DNA of 64,000 nucleotides from Nodosilinea sp. WJT8-NPBG4 (lineage in GTDB: Bacteria; Cyanobacteriota; Cyanobacteriia; Phormidesmidales; Phormidesmidaceae): the NCBI GenBank assembly GCA_019359285.1, contig JAHHHQ010000034.1, positions 186,001 to 250,000 on the forward strand, in the 5' to 3' direction. This document shows positions 10,030 through 21,300 of this stretch, one piece after another; positions within the stretch are counted from its first letter, which is position 1, and each line of letters begins with the position of its first letter. Position numbers and translations under genes: made by a program. The notes below the pieces were generated by a model. That model did not search any database. It was not told the DNA's origin and was given only the letters and a program-made list of their open reading frames with translations.

Positions 10030-10074
10030 CTTCAGGGACTATCGTCTCGGTCTGTGAGCTAGACGTCGGTCAGT

Positions 10075-10797
10075 TTAGAAGAACGAGGGCTGGTGACGAA
10101 TCAGGCTAAGAAACTCTTCGCGGGTCTTAGAATCTTCTTGAAAAGATCCCAGCATGGCGCTGGTCACTGTCCAGGAGCCGGGCTTTTGCACCCCGCGCAT
10201 CACCATGCACATGTGGCTGGCTTCCACCACCACGGCTACGCCTTTGGGGTCTAAAATTTCCTGCACCGCTTCGGCAATCTGGCGGTTGAGGCGCTCCTGC
10301 ACCTGGAGGCGGCGCGAATACATTTCTACAATGCGGGCCAGCTTGCTCAGCCCCACCACTCGCTGGTTGGGAATGTAGGCCACATGGGCACGACCCATAA
10401 ACGGCAGCATGTGGTGCTCACACAAGCTGAATAGGTTGATATCGCGCACCAGCACCATTTCATTGTGGCCTTCGTCAAAGATGGCGCCGTTGACTAGCTC
10501 CTCTAGCGACTGCTGATAACCGCTGGTGAGAAATCGCATGGCCTCGGCGACGCGCTTGGGAGTTTTCAGCAGCCCCTCTCGCTCAGGGTCTTCGCCCACC
10601 GACAGCAGCATGGTGCGCACCGCGTCGCTCATGTCTTCTTGGCTCGTCTCAGGGATGGGGTAATCCTCGACCTCTTTCCGGTAGCTGTGGGTGCGATCGG
10701 GCCGAATTTCGGGGGTCTTACCTTTGAGTTCACCACCGTTGGTGCCAGTGCTGTTAGCCGCTTTGTCGTTAAGGCTGTTTGAGGATGCGATAGTCAT
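10075..10797 (-). CDS. folE: GTP cyclohydrolase I
   Basis: FolE converts GTP to 7,8-dihydroneopterin triphosphate, the first step to tetrahydrofolate and pterins. The 240-residue protein has a variable, polar N-terminal extension of about 50 residues and the conserved domain after it. Zinc ligands are visible in [10 protein letters not shown] and in SHMCMVMRG. Length and motifs fit the homodecameric type I enzyme. It is the last gene of the minus-strand run aar-accA-SDR-folE, an order familiar from cyanobacterial alkane loci. Confidence 0.96.
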   Translation of the reverse strand: MTIASSNSLNDKAANSTGTNGGELKGKTPEIRPDRTHSYRKEVEDYPIPETSQEDMSDAVRTMLLSVGEDPEREGLLKTPKRVAEAMRFLTSGYQQSLEELVNGAIFDEGHNEMVLVRDINLFSLCEHHMLPFMGRAHVAYIPNQRVVGLSKLARIVEMYSRRLQVQERLNRQIAEAVQEILDPKGVAVVVEASHMCMVMRGVQKPGSWTVTSAMLGSFQEDSKTREEFLSLIRHQPSFF

Positions 10798-10878
10798 AAA
10801 GTTTCTAAATACTCCAGAGGTTCAACAAAATTGAGGCCACTCGCTGAGTTGGCCAAAGCACAACAGGGAGAAAACTGG

Positions 10879-11616
10879 TTACAGGGCACCGCCTGCGGGC
10901 ATTAGGGTGAGGTCTTCGATCACCGCCTCGGGGGGCAAGAGAATGGTGTGCAGAATGGTCTGAGCTACGATCTCTGGCGTTAGCATGGACGACCGATCGA
11001 AATCGGCTTTCACCGTATCGGTATCCCAAATCGGGGTATTGACTGCCCCCGGTGACAGCGTCACAACTCGGATGCCGTGGGTGCGCTCTTCTGCGGCTAG
11101 AACCCGCGACAGGGCCACAATGGCGGCTTTGCTCACGGTATACGCTCCCCAATCGGGGAAAGCCGACTGAGCCGCAATGGAGGCGATGTTGACGATGGTG
11201 CCGCCACCACCTTGTCGCAGCACAGGCAGCACTGCCTGAATGCATTGAAAAACGCTGGTAACATTCAAATTCATCACCTGCTGCCAGTCAGCTAAGGGCA
11301 TGGTGGCTAACGCTCCGGTATAGCCCATGCCAGCGTTGTTGACCACTACGCTGAGGGGACCAAAGTCGGCCAGCACCGCAGCTAGTTGGGACTGCAAGCC
11401 CTCCACCTGAGCTAAGTCAACGGCATAGGCTTTAGCCAAAACGCCGTAGGTGCTCAACTCCTCCTGCACAGGCTGCAAGGTCTCTAGGGAACGACCGAGC
11501 AGGGCGACGTCATACCCAGCTGAGGCCAGGGCCTGGGCGGTCGCTTTGCCAATGCCCCGGCTAGCCCCCGTTACCAGGGCGCGGCGCGGTAGATCAGAAG
11601 ATACAGGATTCTGCAA
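10879..11616 (-). CDS. Short-chain dehydrogenase/reductase, NADP-type
   Basis: This is a classical 245-residue SDR. The cofactor loop TGASRGIG is near the N-terminus (RALVTGASRGIGKA), the NNAG motif is present, and the catalytic Ser/Tyr/Lys set lies in NIASIAAQ and YTVSKAA. It resembles FabG-like 3-ketoacyl reductases, but the substrate cannot be read from sequence. It sits between accA and folE, a conserved neighbourhood in cyanobacteria, so a role in fatty-acid or hydrocarbon metabolism is plausible but inferred. The 305 bases between it and accA leave room for its own promoter. Confidence 0.88.
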   Translation of the reverse strand: MQNPVSSDLPRRALVTGASRGIGKATAQALASAGYDVALLGRSLETLQPVQEELSTYGVLAKAYAVDLAQVEGLQSQLAAVLADFGPLSVVVNNAGMGYTGALATMPLADWQQVMNLNVTSVFQCIQAVLPVLRQGGGGTIVNIASIAAQSAFPDWGAYTVSKAAIVALSRVLAAEERTHGIRVVTLSPGAVNTPIWDTDTVKADFDRSSMLTPEIVAQTILHTILLPPEAVIEDLTLMPAGGAL

Positions 11617-11921
11617 TGGTAGTTACCAATCAACAAAGAACTCAGGACAGCTAACACCCCAGGCTCGCTAGAGAACCAGGGCCGACTGCCCCCAGGGAAC
11701 GGGCCTTGGGCTAGGCACTTTTCCTATGTTAACAAATGTAAACAGTTTATGAGCGCAGACATTGTCGGTAAGCGACTCAACCTTTGCCTACCCTAGCGCT
11801 GACCTCGGCCGCGAAAATGAACAGGGTATTAACTCCTTCCTGAGAAAATAGGGCTTGAAGCCTAGGAGACCGATTTGGTGAAGCAGGGCGGGCAACCGTG
11901 GGGCGCCCTGTCCAAAGCGCC

Positions 11922-12902
11922 CTAGGCGGCTTCGGCAAAGACCCCAATCTGGCGATACTTCTGATAGCGCAACTGCTGTAGGGTTGCAGGCGCAAGTTGA
12001 GACAATTCGGTGATTTGCTCCATCAGCGCCTGCTTAAGAATGTCTGCTGCCTGAATGGGGTTGGCGTGGGCTCCACCTACGGGCTCGGGCAGAAGCTCAT
12101 CTAAAATGCCCAGCTGCTTGAGATCCCAGGAGGTGATTTTGAGGGCTTCGGCTGCCTCGCCAGAGCGACCTGCGTCTTTCCATAAAATGGCGGCGCAAGC
12201 TTCGGGACTGGCTACGGTATAGACCGAGTGCTCAAACATCATCAGGCGATCGCCCACGCCAATTCCCAGGGCACCGCCAGATCCCCCTTCTCCAATGATG
12301 GTGCAGACAATCGGCACCGTGAGGCCAAACATCTCTCGCAGGTTGTAGGCGATCGCCTCGCCCTGCCCCATCTCTTCAGCCTCATATCCGGGATAGGCAC
12401 CCGGGGTATCAATAAAGGTAATGATCGGCATAGAAAAACGATCGGCGTGGCGCATCAGCCGCATGGCCTTGCGGTAGCCGCCGGGAGAGGCCATACCAAA
12501 GTTGCGCACTACATTGTCTTTGGTGTCGCGCCCCTTCTGATGGCCTAAGATCACCACAGGCCGACCCTCAAGTCGAGCGACCCCCCCCACCAGGGCAGGG
12601 TCATCTTTGCCCGAGCTGCGATCGCCGTGCAGCTCAAGCCAGTCGTCAGTAATTGCCTGAATGTAGTCGAGGGTGCTAGGGCGGCGAGGATGGCGGGCCA
12701 CCTGGAGCCGCTGAGCTGGAGTTAAGTTAGAAAAAATCTCCTGGCGGAGGTGGGTAGCGCGGGCCTCCAGCTGACGCAGCTGGGCCGACACATCCACATC
12801 GTTTTCTTCCGCCAGTTCTCGAATCTGGGCGATGCGGGCCTCTAGTTCGACCAGGGGCTTTTCAAAGGACAACAAAATTGACTTGCGCTCAGGTGGGGCC
12901 AT
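11922..12902 (-). CDS. accA: Acetyl-CoA carboxylase carboxyltransferase subunit alpha
   Basis: AccA with AccD moves the carboxyl group from biotin on AccB to acetyl-CoA, making malonyl-CoA for fatty-acid synthesis and also for the extender step of the nearby olefin synthase. The 326-residue protein is full length, with the N-terminal coiled region and the conserved blocks [31 protein letters not shown] and [17 protein letters not shown], which form the oxyanion hole and CoA site. It lies directly downstream of aar, as in most cyanobacterial ado-aar-accA clusters. Confidence 0.97.
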   Translation of the reverse strand: MAPPERKSILLSFEKPLVELEARIAQIRELAEENDVDVSAQLRQLEARATHLRQEIFSNLTPAQRLQVARHPRRPSTLDYIQAITDDWLELHGDRSSGKDDPALVGGVARLEGRPVVILGHQKGRDTKDNVVRNFGMASPGGYRKAMRLMRHADRFSMPIITFIDTPGAYPGYEAEEMGQGEAIAYNLREMFGLTVPIVCTIIGEGGSGGALGIGVGDRLMMFEHSVYTVASPEACAAILWKDAGRSGEAAEALKITSWDLKQLGILDELLPEPVGGAHANPIQAADILKQALMEQITELSQLAPATLQQLRYQKYRQIGVFAEAA

Positions 12903-13056
12903 AGCCAGGGAATAAACAAATTATTTAAACACGCCAAAGTGGGCTAGGAACGCCCTGGTCGCCCAGAAAATTCTTGCCCGTCTGCAATCTAGGATACCAA
13001 GCCACAGCCCCTCTGCTCAGGGTATAAACCTACCCGATTAGGGCATCAACTCACGT

Positions 13057-14109
13057 TTAGGAGGGCTCAGTGACCAACGGAGACGTATTCAGGTCAAGCA
13101 GGGGACGAAACCCGTGCCGCCGCGAAGCCTGACCGATCAAATCCATTTTCTCAAGGGTAATCTGGTTTCGCCCCCACGAAAAATTGGTATACCACTTCTC
13201 AAACTCCAGCAGCATGGCTTCTGCAAAACAGGCAAACAGCTGGCGTCCGGGCACGTCCATATTCACAATCTGCATAATCCGCCAGTCGATGTCGAGGGAG
13301 TGCTCGACAATGCCGCCCTTGAGCACATGGACGCCATCAAAGTTAAAGTGCTGGTCGAGGTTTTTGGGATAACCGCCGTCAATCATCAAGCAGGGTTGCT
13401 TTAGGCTGTTGGGGTCAACCTCAACTCCCTTGGCCATGCTGGCCACCCACACCACAATGTCAGCCTTGGGTAGAGCGGTATCGAGATCCATGGCCACGCC
13501 GCAGCCTAACTCTTCTTGCAGACGTTGAATCCGCTCTTGGTTGCGGGCAATCAGCACCAGCTCTTTGATGTCGGTGCGGGCGGTCAGCCAGCGACAGACG
13601 GCGCTGCCAATATCCCCAGTGGCGCCGCACACTGCCACGGTGGCATCAGAAAGGTTGATGCCAAGCTCTTCTGCAGCGGCCACCACCTGTTGACAAATGA
13701 TGTAGGCCGTGTGGGTATTGCCTGTTGTAAACCGCTCAAACTCTAGGGTGACGTTGCGCACCTGCTGAATTTGGTTGAGGTTAAAATTCTCAAACACAAT
13801 GGATGAAAATCCGCCCAGAGCGGTGATGTCGAGGCCGTGCTTTTGGGCGTGAACCATAGCGTCAATAATTTTGCGCGTAGCCGCTTTAACGCGCTTAGCG
13901 GCCAGCATCTCAGGTAAAAAGCACGACTCGACATACCGGCCTTCGATTTGCTGACCAGTGGCGCTGGTAACCTTAATGGGGTCAAAGATCTGGGGTGGGG
14001 CGCTGCACCAAAAGTCTAAGCCCTGGGTAGCGTATTTGGGATATCCCAAGTCTTGGGCTACTATCTGGGCATGATCAAGGCTGGTCAAATGTCCAATTAG
14101 GCCAAACAT
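13057..14109 (-). CDS. aar: Long-chain acyl-ACP reductase (fatty aldehyde-forming)
   Basis: AAR reduces acyl-ACP to a fatty aldehyde with NADPH; in most cyanobacteria ADO then turns the aldehyde into an alkane. The 350-residue protein begins [15 protein letters not shown] and closely follows the Synechococcus elongatus enzyme. The thioester cysteine is C294 in [12 protein letters not shown], the same number as in that enzyme, and the Rossmann loop is [13 protein letters not shown]. The ATG at 14109 is preferred over an upstream in-frame start because family members begin there. accA follows. The usual neighbour ado is absent; the 251 bases upstream hold no gene, and an unrelated 312-aa gene and the olefin synthase come next. 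Confidence 0.96.
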   Translation of the reverse strand: MFGLIGHLTSLDHAQIVAQDLGYPKYATQGLDFWCSAPPQIFDPIKVTSATGQQIEGRYVESCFLPEMLAAKRVKAATRKIIDAMVHAQKHGLDITALGGFSSIVFENFNLNQIQQVRNVTLEFERFTTGNTHTAYIICQQVVAAAEELGINLSDATVAVCGATGDIGSAVCRWLTARTDIKELVLIARNQERIQRLQEELGCGVAMDLDTALPKADIVVWVASMAKGVEVDPNSLKQPCLMIDGGYPKNLDQHFNFDGVHVLKGGIVEHSLDIDWRIMQIVNMDVPGRQLFACFAEAMLLEFEKWYTNFSWGRNQITLEKMDLIGQASRRHGFRPLLDLNTSPLVTEPS

Positions 14110-14286
14110 TGCAACTTTAGTTAAAGAAGGTTGTGCGCTAGGAAACCTGGATGTAGGTCGACAATCCGCATACGATAATCTGCCCTTACCTACATTGAAT
14201 CGTGCTCTGGGCAGCAAGAGGGCAGTGGGCCATTACAGAGTCTCTAACGGATTAATGGCTGTGCCGACACTGGTTAGCGGAGCAAC

Positions 14287-14306
14287 TGGCCCAGTGGTTT
14301 GGGCCA
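14287..14306 (-). terminator. Hairpin downstream of the olefin synthase operon
   Basis: TGGCCCA and TGGGCCA form a perfect 7-bp stem with a 6-base loop, 54 bases past the stop of the 312-aa gene and ahead of aar. There is no T-run on the minus strand, so termination would be weak; it may only slow read-through into aar. TATAAAT/TATAAG-like boxes at about 14335-14352 on the minus strand could serve a separate aar promoter. Confidence 0.4.
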
Positions 14307-14360
14307 GAGAAACCTGACACCACTAGGGAGAGTTCTTATACAAGATTTATACTACGTCGG

Positions 14361-15299
14361 CTAAGAGCTGGAGCGCAGGAACTTGACCAAAGGAGCGGCC
14401 ATTCCCAACATTTCTGGCGTTTTGGGATGTACTCGCAAAATGTAGACTCCCTGCTCGGTCATGGGGGCGGTAGTGTGATGGTCCTGGGTGATGGGGTACC
14501 AGTCGTAGGGAAAGCAGTCGCGGCTGTAGAGGCTGAAGTAGAGGCGGTGGGTGGTTAGCAAATCGGCGGGCAGGTCAATGGTGAGCTGCTCGCCTCGGTC
14601 AAGGGCCCCGTAGAAAAAGTGGGTTTCTGGATTGGGTACTGGTAAAAAGGTGGGTTTTACAAAGGAGCGGGGCAACCACTGCATCCAGCGCAACAGAGGG
14701 TATACATAGAAATTCAACGCGCTGAAAAGCCAGCCTCGGCGGGCGGCTAACCCACGGTAAAACTGGTTGAAGTCGGGCGGGGCCGAGCGCGACTCCGACG
14801 CCAGAGCCAAGGTGCCGTCTACGGTAATAGCGGGCAGCTGCACCGGGTTTCGCCAGTCGTAGTGGCGCACTCCTACCAGGTAGCGACCAGGTGGCAAGGC
14901 AATAGTGGCGGTGTCTTGGTCGGGTGGCAGGGTGAGAGAGCTGATGCTGGTTAGGGTTTTGTAGCCCTTGAGGGTGTAGACCACCGCCGTCCAGGTTGGG
15001 GCCGACTGCCAGAGCGATCGCACATCCAGCGTGATCTCAGACTGCACGCTAAAAGGACCTGCGATCGCGATCAGCGCATGCAGATTCCACCGGGCCCGGC
15101 TCATGGTCCACAGCAGCTTGAGGGGCGACTTTAAAAAGTCTGCTGACACCACCTGCCAGTCAGCCTCAACCTTGGTATCGGTGGGATTGTAGTAGCGGCT
15201 GATCAATGTCAGGGTCGCCTTTACCACTCGCGAAAAGCCGTAGGACAGTAGCCCTAGAGGAATTTCCCACAGTGCAGCCATCTGGCGAATTAGGGTCAT
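14361..15299 (-). CDS. Uncharacterised protein in the olefin synthase operon
   Basis: I do not recognise this 312-residue protein with confidence; it may belong to DUF6208. The N-terminus is amphipathic to hydrophobic (IPLGLLSYGFSRVVKATLTLI). The middle is beta-rich and contains PPGRYLVGVRHYDWRNPV, and a second hydrophobic stretch (FYVYPLLRWMQWLPRSFV) suggests membrane association. The C-terminal part, with THRLYFSLYSRDCFPYDWY, looks like a beta-sandwich. It starts 29 bases after the megasynthase stop, so the two are almost surely co-transcribed, and it occupies the place where ado would be expected. A role in hydrocarbon handling or membrane delivery is a guess. Confidence 0.7.
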   Translation of the reverse strand: MTLIRQMAALWEIPLGLLSYGFSRVVKATLTLISRYYNPTDTKVEADWQVVSADFLKSPLKLLWTMSRARWNLHALIAIAGPFSVQSEITLDVRSLWQSAPTWTAVVYTLKGYKTLTSISSLTLPPDQDTATIALPPGRYLVGVRHYDWRNPVQLPAITVDGTLALASESRSAPPDFNQFYRGLAARRGWLFSALNFYVYPLLRWMQWLPRSFVKPTFLPVPNPETHFFYGALDRGEQLTIDLPADLLTTHRLYFSLYSRDCFPYDWYPITQDHHTTAPMTEQGVYILRVHPKTPEMLGMAAPLVKFLRSSS

Positions 15300-15328
15300 G
15301 GAGAGGGCTCAGGTAGAGTGACCGACAC

Positions 15329-18300
15329 CTAGCTCTCAGAGGCAAGGGCGGCGTGGATGATACGGGCTAGCCCCCCAGGGGTTTCTAAGGGCAGGTCATG
15401 TCCCCCAACCAGGGATACCTGATCGGCCTGGGGCAGATTTTCTTGCAGAAACGCCAGATCCTCAGGGCGGTTGAATTGGCTGCTCTGGCCAAATATTACC
15501 GTAGTGGGCCGCTGAATTCCTTGCAAAATTTGCCCGTAGCCTTGGCGATCAAGCAGACCACCGCTAAGACTCAAGGTCGTGCGGGTTTGCAGCCGAGGAT
15601 CGCTGCACCAAATCACCCCCCCTTCTACCGTCTGAGTTAGACGCTGAACCATGGCCTCGGCCATAGGCTGCGACAGATGGGGCTTTAGGGCCAGCAATCG
15701 CTGGGTGGCGGCAGCCACTGAAGCTATCACGGTCGGTTGGGAAGAGTTTGCTAGGGCATCGAGATGGGCCATCAGCTGGGTAGCGGGTTCGATCGATGGG
15801 CTAGGGGCGGGTACCACTGGTTCTATCAGCACTAGGCGCTGCACCCGTTCAGGCCGCAGACTGGTCAAAATCGCCCCCAGCACTGCCCCCATAGAATGCC
15901 CCACCAGCACAAAGGGTTGGGTACCTATCGTTGCGGTCAAACTGTCGAGATCACTGAGGAAATCGAGCAGTTGATAACCGCCATCGGGACCAGCATGGGC
16001 CGAACGGCCGTGGCCCCGCAGATCGGGGGCGATGACATGATACCCCTGGTCAGCCAGGGTAGTCGCTACCCCATCCCAAGTCGCTCCGTGCTCCAAAATA
16101 CCGTGGAGGCAGAGCACCTGAGGCCCATTCTCTGGCCCCCAGTGGCACAGACAGTACTGGCGACCTCTGAGCAAAATCTCTTCCTCTCGCATCGCCTCCA
16201 GGGGCACGTAGTTGCTGGACAGAGAGACTGGCTCTGCCAGTACTGGAGAAGAGGCTTGGGCTACCGTCTCCTGGGGCAGAGGATAGTCAAACTGCGCCGC
16301 CAGGGTCTGGCTGGTCGTGCTCAGGTGGTGGGGCAGTTGAATGCCCTGCCAAATCTTGGCCAAGTGGGCCTCAATCCGGCTGCGCTGACGGAAATTGGGG
16401 TCATCCACCGCCATGGACTGGGCCGTCACTCCGTCCGTCATGCGTCGCCCCTCGTAGGGGGTGAGCACCGCTGGGTCAAAGGGCAGGTCTAGAAAGGTGC
16501 AAAGTCCTCGCATAGCTGGTTCTGGATCGACGACCAGGTCTTCGTAGCGCAGGGTATAGTGCCGATCCGAATCTAAGGAGCTGGCAAAGGTGCGAATATT
16601 TTGGTTACAGGCCTGCCACACCTGTTCTGCCAGCCGATAGGGGTCATCGGGCTCCAGATCAAAGATCTTGTACATGCGGTTTTGCACAAAAGAACTGATC
16701 ACCGCATAGGGATGGCGCACCAGGTGAATGTATCTGGCCCCCTCAAACATCTGCTCAGCCCGTTCTAGGGTTTCTAGACTGAGGCTGTAGGTGGGGGATT
16801 TATCGACCAATAGCCGCCCCTCGGCCATCTGCTGAAGCTTGTCATACACCGCTGGCACAGTGGTGTGATGCTGCCGCCATTCGCTAAGCAGGGTCTCGGC
16901 CTGCTCAGCATTCACCTGTAATAGCTCCATCACAGCCCGTTGCAGGCCCTCTTGCAGGTAGCTATAGCCCAAGGCCGCTCCCTGGGCCTCCAAGGTGTTA
17001 AACGGCAGCAGGTGTAGCTCGGGGGGACAAAACAACCCAGGATGACCCGCTAGCATCACCCGCAGCAGGGTAGACCCCGACCGGGGAGCTGACAGCAAAA
17101 AGACCATAGGCGGGTTGCGGCGCGTTGGCAGCGGTTCTAGCGGGGCCGGGGACTGCCAGGGGCTCTTGGGCAAGTCTGTGACCGTCTCTTCTGGAAACTC
17201 TGCCGACACTAGACCTGGGCTCGACTCAACGCTGGCAGCAGGACGATGCACCCGCGCCAGTTCCCGAGCAATGTAGGCCGACAGCGCCGCTACTGTGGGA
17301 TGGGCCAGCACCTCTCGGGGGTAAAGCACCAAATCCAGGTCTTGCTTGCACAGAGCCAGCAGTTCCATGGTCATCAGCGAGTCGATGCCCCACTCCATCA
17401 GGGGCGCATCTAGGGGAACGGCTCCCGAAAGCCCCATCACCGCAGTCACCTGGGCTTGCAAATAAGCGGTTACAGTAGCGATTCGCTCGGCCTCGGGCTG
17501 GGCCAAAATCTGCTCCAGAGGGGGCACGATCGCCTGCTGGGCACCTGGGTCAACGTCCTGACGCTGTGGGGCCGGCACCGCCTCTTCATCGGCAACAAAG
17601 GCCGAGACGATGGCTGGAGGGCGATCGATAGGCAGATAGCGGAGCAGGCGAGGCCAGTCTAAGTGGGCGATCGCTACCGTTGCTGGTGTCTTGGCTGCTA
17701 ACAGTCGCCCCAGCCACTGCAATCCCTCTGCGGTTGCTAGGGGAGGCATACCGCGCTGGGCCAGGGCTGTGGCACTCTGGCGGGTGGCCATCCCTACCCC
17801 CTGCCAGGGTCCCCAATTAATGCTGAGAGCAGGAAGCCCGCGCTGGCGGCGGTACTGAGCTAGGGCGTCTAGGCCCGCGTTAGCCGCTCCGTAATTGCCC
17901 TGGCCGGGGGAACCCAACACCGACGCAATCGAAGAAAACAGCACAAACCAGTCCAGGGACAGGGTTTGGGTGAGCTGGTGCAGGTGCCAGGCTGCCTGGA
18001 GTTTACCGGGCATCACCTGGCAGAATTGCTCGGTAGACTGGTTGGCCACAAAGCCATCCGCCAAGACACCCGCCGCGTGAAACATCCCTCGCAATGGGGG
18101 CAACTGTTGCTGAATGCGGTCGAGCAGGGTGCTCAGGGCAGCGTGATCGCCCCCATCCACTGCCTCTACCCACACCGTGGCTCCAGCTTGGCGCAGAGGA
18201 GCCAGAGTTTTCTCCAGGTCTAGATTGCTGCCCCGGCGGCTTGTGAGCACCAAGTGGCGGGCACCCAGCCCCACCAGCCATTCAGCCAATTCTTGGCCCA

Positions 18301-21300
18301 GAGCTCCGGTACCGCCGGTAATTAAGTAGGTCGACTCCGCCTGGATAGACAATGCCCCAGATTTTGGAACCGCATCAGAGGCCACCTCTATCGTCTGTAA
18401 CCGGGGCACCCAGCTCTGCTGCTGGCGTAGCGCCACCTCATCTTCCCCTTGGGAGGTGGTCACATGGGCCACTAAGTGGTCTAGCCAGGGGGCTATGTCC
18501 TGCTCTGACGCGGCAGCCTTTCCAGGCAAATCCACTAGGCCGCCCCAAAATTCTGGATGCTCTAGGCGCAGACTGCGCCCCAGCCCCCACAGCAATGCCT
18601 GGTGAGGAGAGGTGATGACATCGGTAGTATCCACCATCTGGGCACCCTGGGTCACTAGCCAGAGCTTGGGCTGAGCGGGGCCAGACTGGTGAGCCAGCGC
18701 TTTTACCCAGTGCAGCACCGGCTCAGTCATAGCCTGAGGGTCTAGGTTGCCTTCACTGCCGACCGGGGCCAGCACCAACAGGGTGGTAATCGCCTGGGGT
18801 TTTAACGCCTTTAGGAGGGAGTGAAAGGGTTGGGCTGAGGCCAGCAAGACCTGGTAATGGTCGGGCTGAAGGGTTGCAAAGCGATCGCCCACCGAGACCC
18901 GAATTGGCGTAACTCCTTGCTTCTGTAGAGCCTGGCTGAGGTTGGCCCAAAGGGCATCGCTGGCCCCCCAGATTAGCCAGCGGTCTCCATCTGCACGGGG
19001 GGCGGGGGCGATCGCCTGGGGCTGCCAGGTCAGGCTATAGGCGGCACTGGGGACGGGCTCGGGAGCACCGTCGATCACCAATGCGGCGGCGGTACGGTTG
19101 GGCAACGCCAGATCAATCCAGTAGCGCTGGCGCTGGTAAGGATAGGTGGGCAAAGACAGCCACTGGCGCTGGTAGGGGCGATCGAAATTGGCCCAGTCGA
19201 TGGCGAGTCCCATCTGGTAAAGGTGGCCCAGGGTGGTGAGCAGGGTGTGCCAGTCGGACTGCCCTCGGCGTAGGGAGGGCAGCCAGGTGTGATGGCTGTG
19301 GGCCACACAGCGTTTGCCCATAGCGCTGAGCACCGGGTGGGGGCCAACTTCTAAGAACTGGGTATAGCCCGCCTCGTGTAGAGTAGCGATCGCATCGGCA
19401 AACCGCACGGGCTGCCGGGCGTGGCGTCGCCAGTAGCGGGCATCCAGCGGCAGATTAGGGCCGACAAACTCCCCGGTTAGGTTAGAAACCAGGGGTATGG
19501 TTGGGGCGTGGAAGCGAATGCCCTGGGCGCTTTGCTCAAACACATTGAGGATAGGATCCATCAAAGCTGAGTGAAAGGCATGGGACACCTGCAGGGGTTT
19601 GGTGCGAATGTCCTGGGCGTGGAGGTCCTCTACTACGGCCTCTAGATCGCTCTGGAGCCCCGCAATAACAGTGTTGTCTGGTCCATTGAGGGTGGCTAAA
19701 GAGACGGTGGGAGGTAGAGCCGCCGCCACCGTGTCGGCATCAGCAAACACTGCTACCATGCCGCCGTTGGCGGGTAGGGTCTGCATCAGCCGCCCCCGCA
19801 AGGCCATCAACCGCAGGCCATCTTCTAAGCTAAAGACTCCGGCCACGCAGGCGGCCACGTATTCTCCAACGCTATGCCCCATCACTGCCGCCGGACGAAT
19901 GCCCCAGGATAGCCAGAGCTGGGCCAGAGCATATTCCAAGGCAAACAGGGCGGGCTGGGTGTAGCCAGTTTGGTGCAGGGGGTCCGTGGGTAAGTCTTCC
20001 TCAGGGCCATCTGCACCAAACAAAAGACTCTGGAGCGACAGGTCCAGGTAGGGTTGCAGCAGTTCGTCGCAGAGGTCAATGGCGGCCTTAAACACGGGTT
20101 GGGTATCGTAGAGCTGCCGACCCATACCGACGTATTGGGAGCCTTGGCCGGTAAAGAGGAAGACGACGCCGGGGGAGGCGGGGAGATGGGGAGGGTGGGG
20201 AAGAGAGGGGAGGGGTTGCTGGAGGGCGGCGATTAGAGTGGGGACGTCGGGAGTGAGGAGGGCGAGGCGGTGGTCGAAGGTGGTGCGCCCGGCGTTGACG
20301 GTGTGACAAATATCGCCCAGGTTGGTCTGGGGCATTTGGCTGAGGGCCGTGGCCATGGTGTGGGCGTAGGCTTGCAGGGCGGGTTGCGATCGCGCCGACA
20401 GGCAGAATAAGTGCAGGGGCCTATCGGTCACTGGGTCGGTGGTAAAAAGAGGGGCGGCTTGGAGGGCGACATGAGCGTTGGTGCCGCCAAAGCCAAAGGA
20501 GCTTACTCCGGCGATCGCCATGTTTTCGGCCTCGACCCAGGGTTCGCGCTGCTGCTGCACCCGCAGGGGCAGTTGGTCAAAGGGAATGTATGGGTTGGGG
20601 GTGTGGAAATGCAGGCTGGGCACCAGGGTGCGGTACCTCAGGCACAGGGCTACCTTAATTAAACTAGCGATGCCCGCCGCCGCCTCGGTATGGCCAATAT
20701 TGCTTTTCACTGAGCCGAGCCGCACCGGCTGCTCCAATTCCCGAAAGGGGCCAAACACGTTCCCTAGGGCTTTGGCTTCAATGGGGTCACCTAGCAAAGT
20801 GCCAGTACCGTGGGCCTCAATGTAGTCCACTTGGTTGAGGGAAATGCCCGCCCGCTCGTAGGCGGCCTTGACCACCGCCTCCTGAGCGGCTGGGTTGGGA
20901 GCGGTGAGGCCATTGGTGCGGCCATCCTGATTGGTGGCGCTGCCCCGGATCAGGGCGTAAATGCGATCGCCATCAGCCAGGGCCTGGCTGAGGCGTTTGA
21001 GCACCACGGCACCCACCCCTTCTGAGCGCACAAAACCATTGGCCGCCGCATCGAATGCTTTACACCGTCCCTCGGGAGACAGCGCCGTCAATTTGCTGAA
21101 GCTTACAGTAACGGTGGGGGTCAGCATTAGGTTAACGCCCCCGGCCAGGGCCAGACTGCTTTCCCCATTCCACAGGCTCTGGCAGGCCAGATGCACTGCC
21201 ACCAGCGACGACGAGCAGGCCGTATCGACCGTCAGGCTAGGGCCTTGCAAGTTGAGTAGATAGGACACTCGGTTGGCCACCATGGTTGTAGCCAGACCCG

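Noticed and set aside
14110..14360. Possible hidden ado gene in the gap upstream of aar
   Set aside because: The gap is 251 bases, too short for the roughly 230-codon ado, and no ferritin-like frame is visible there.
15896..16492. 198-aa frame antisense to the megasynthase gene
   Set aside because: Shadow of the well-supported olefin synthase frame on the other strand; no motif or ribosome site.
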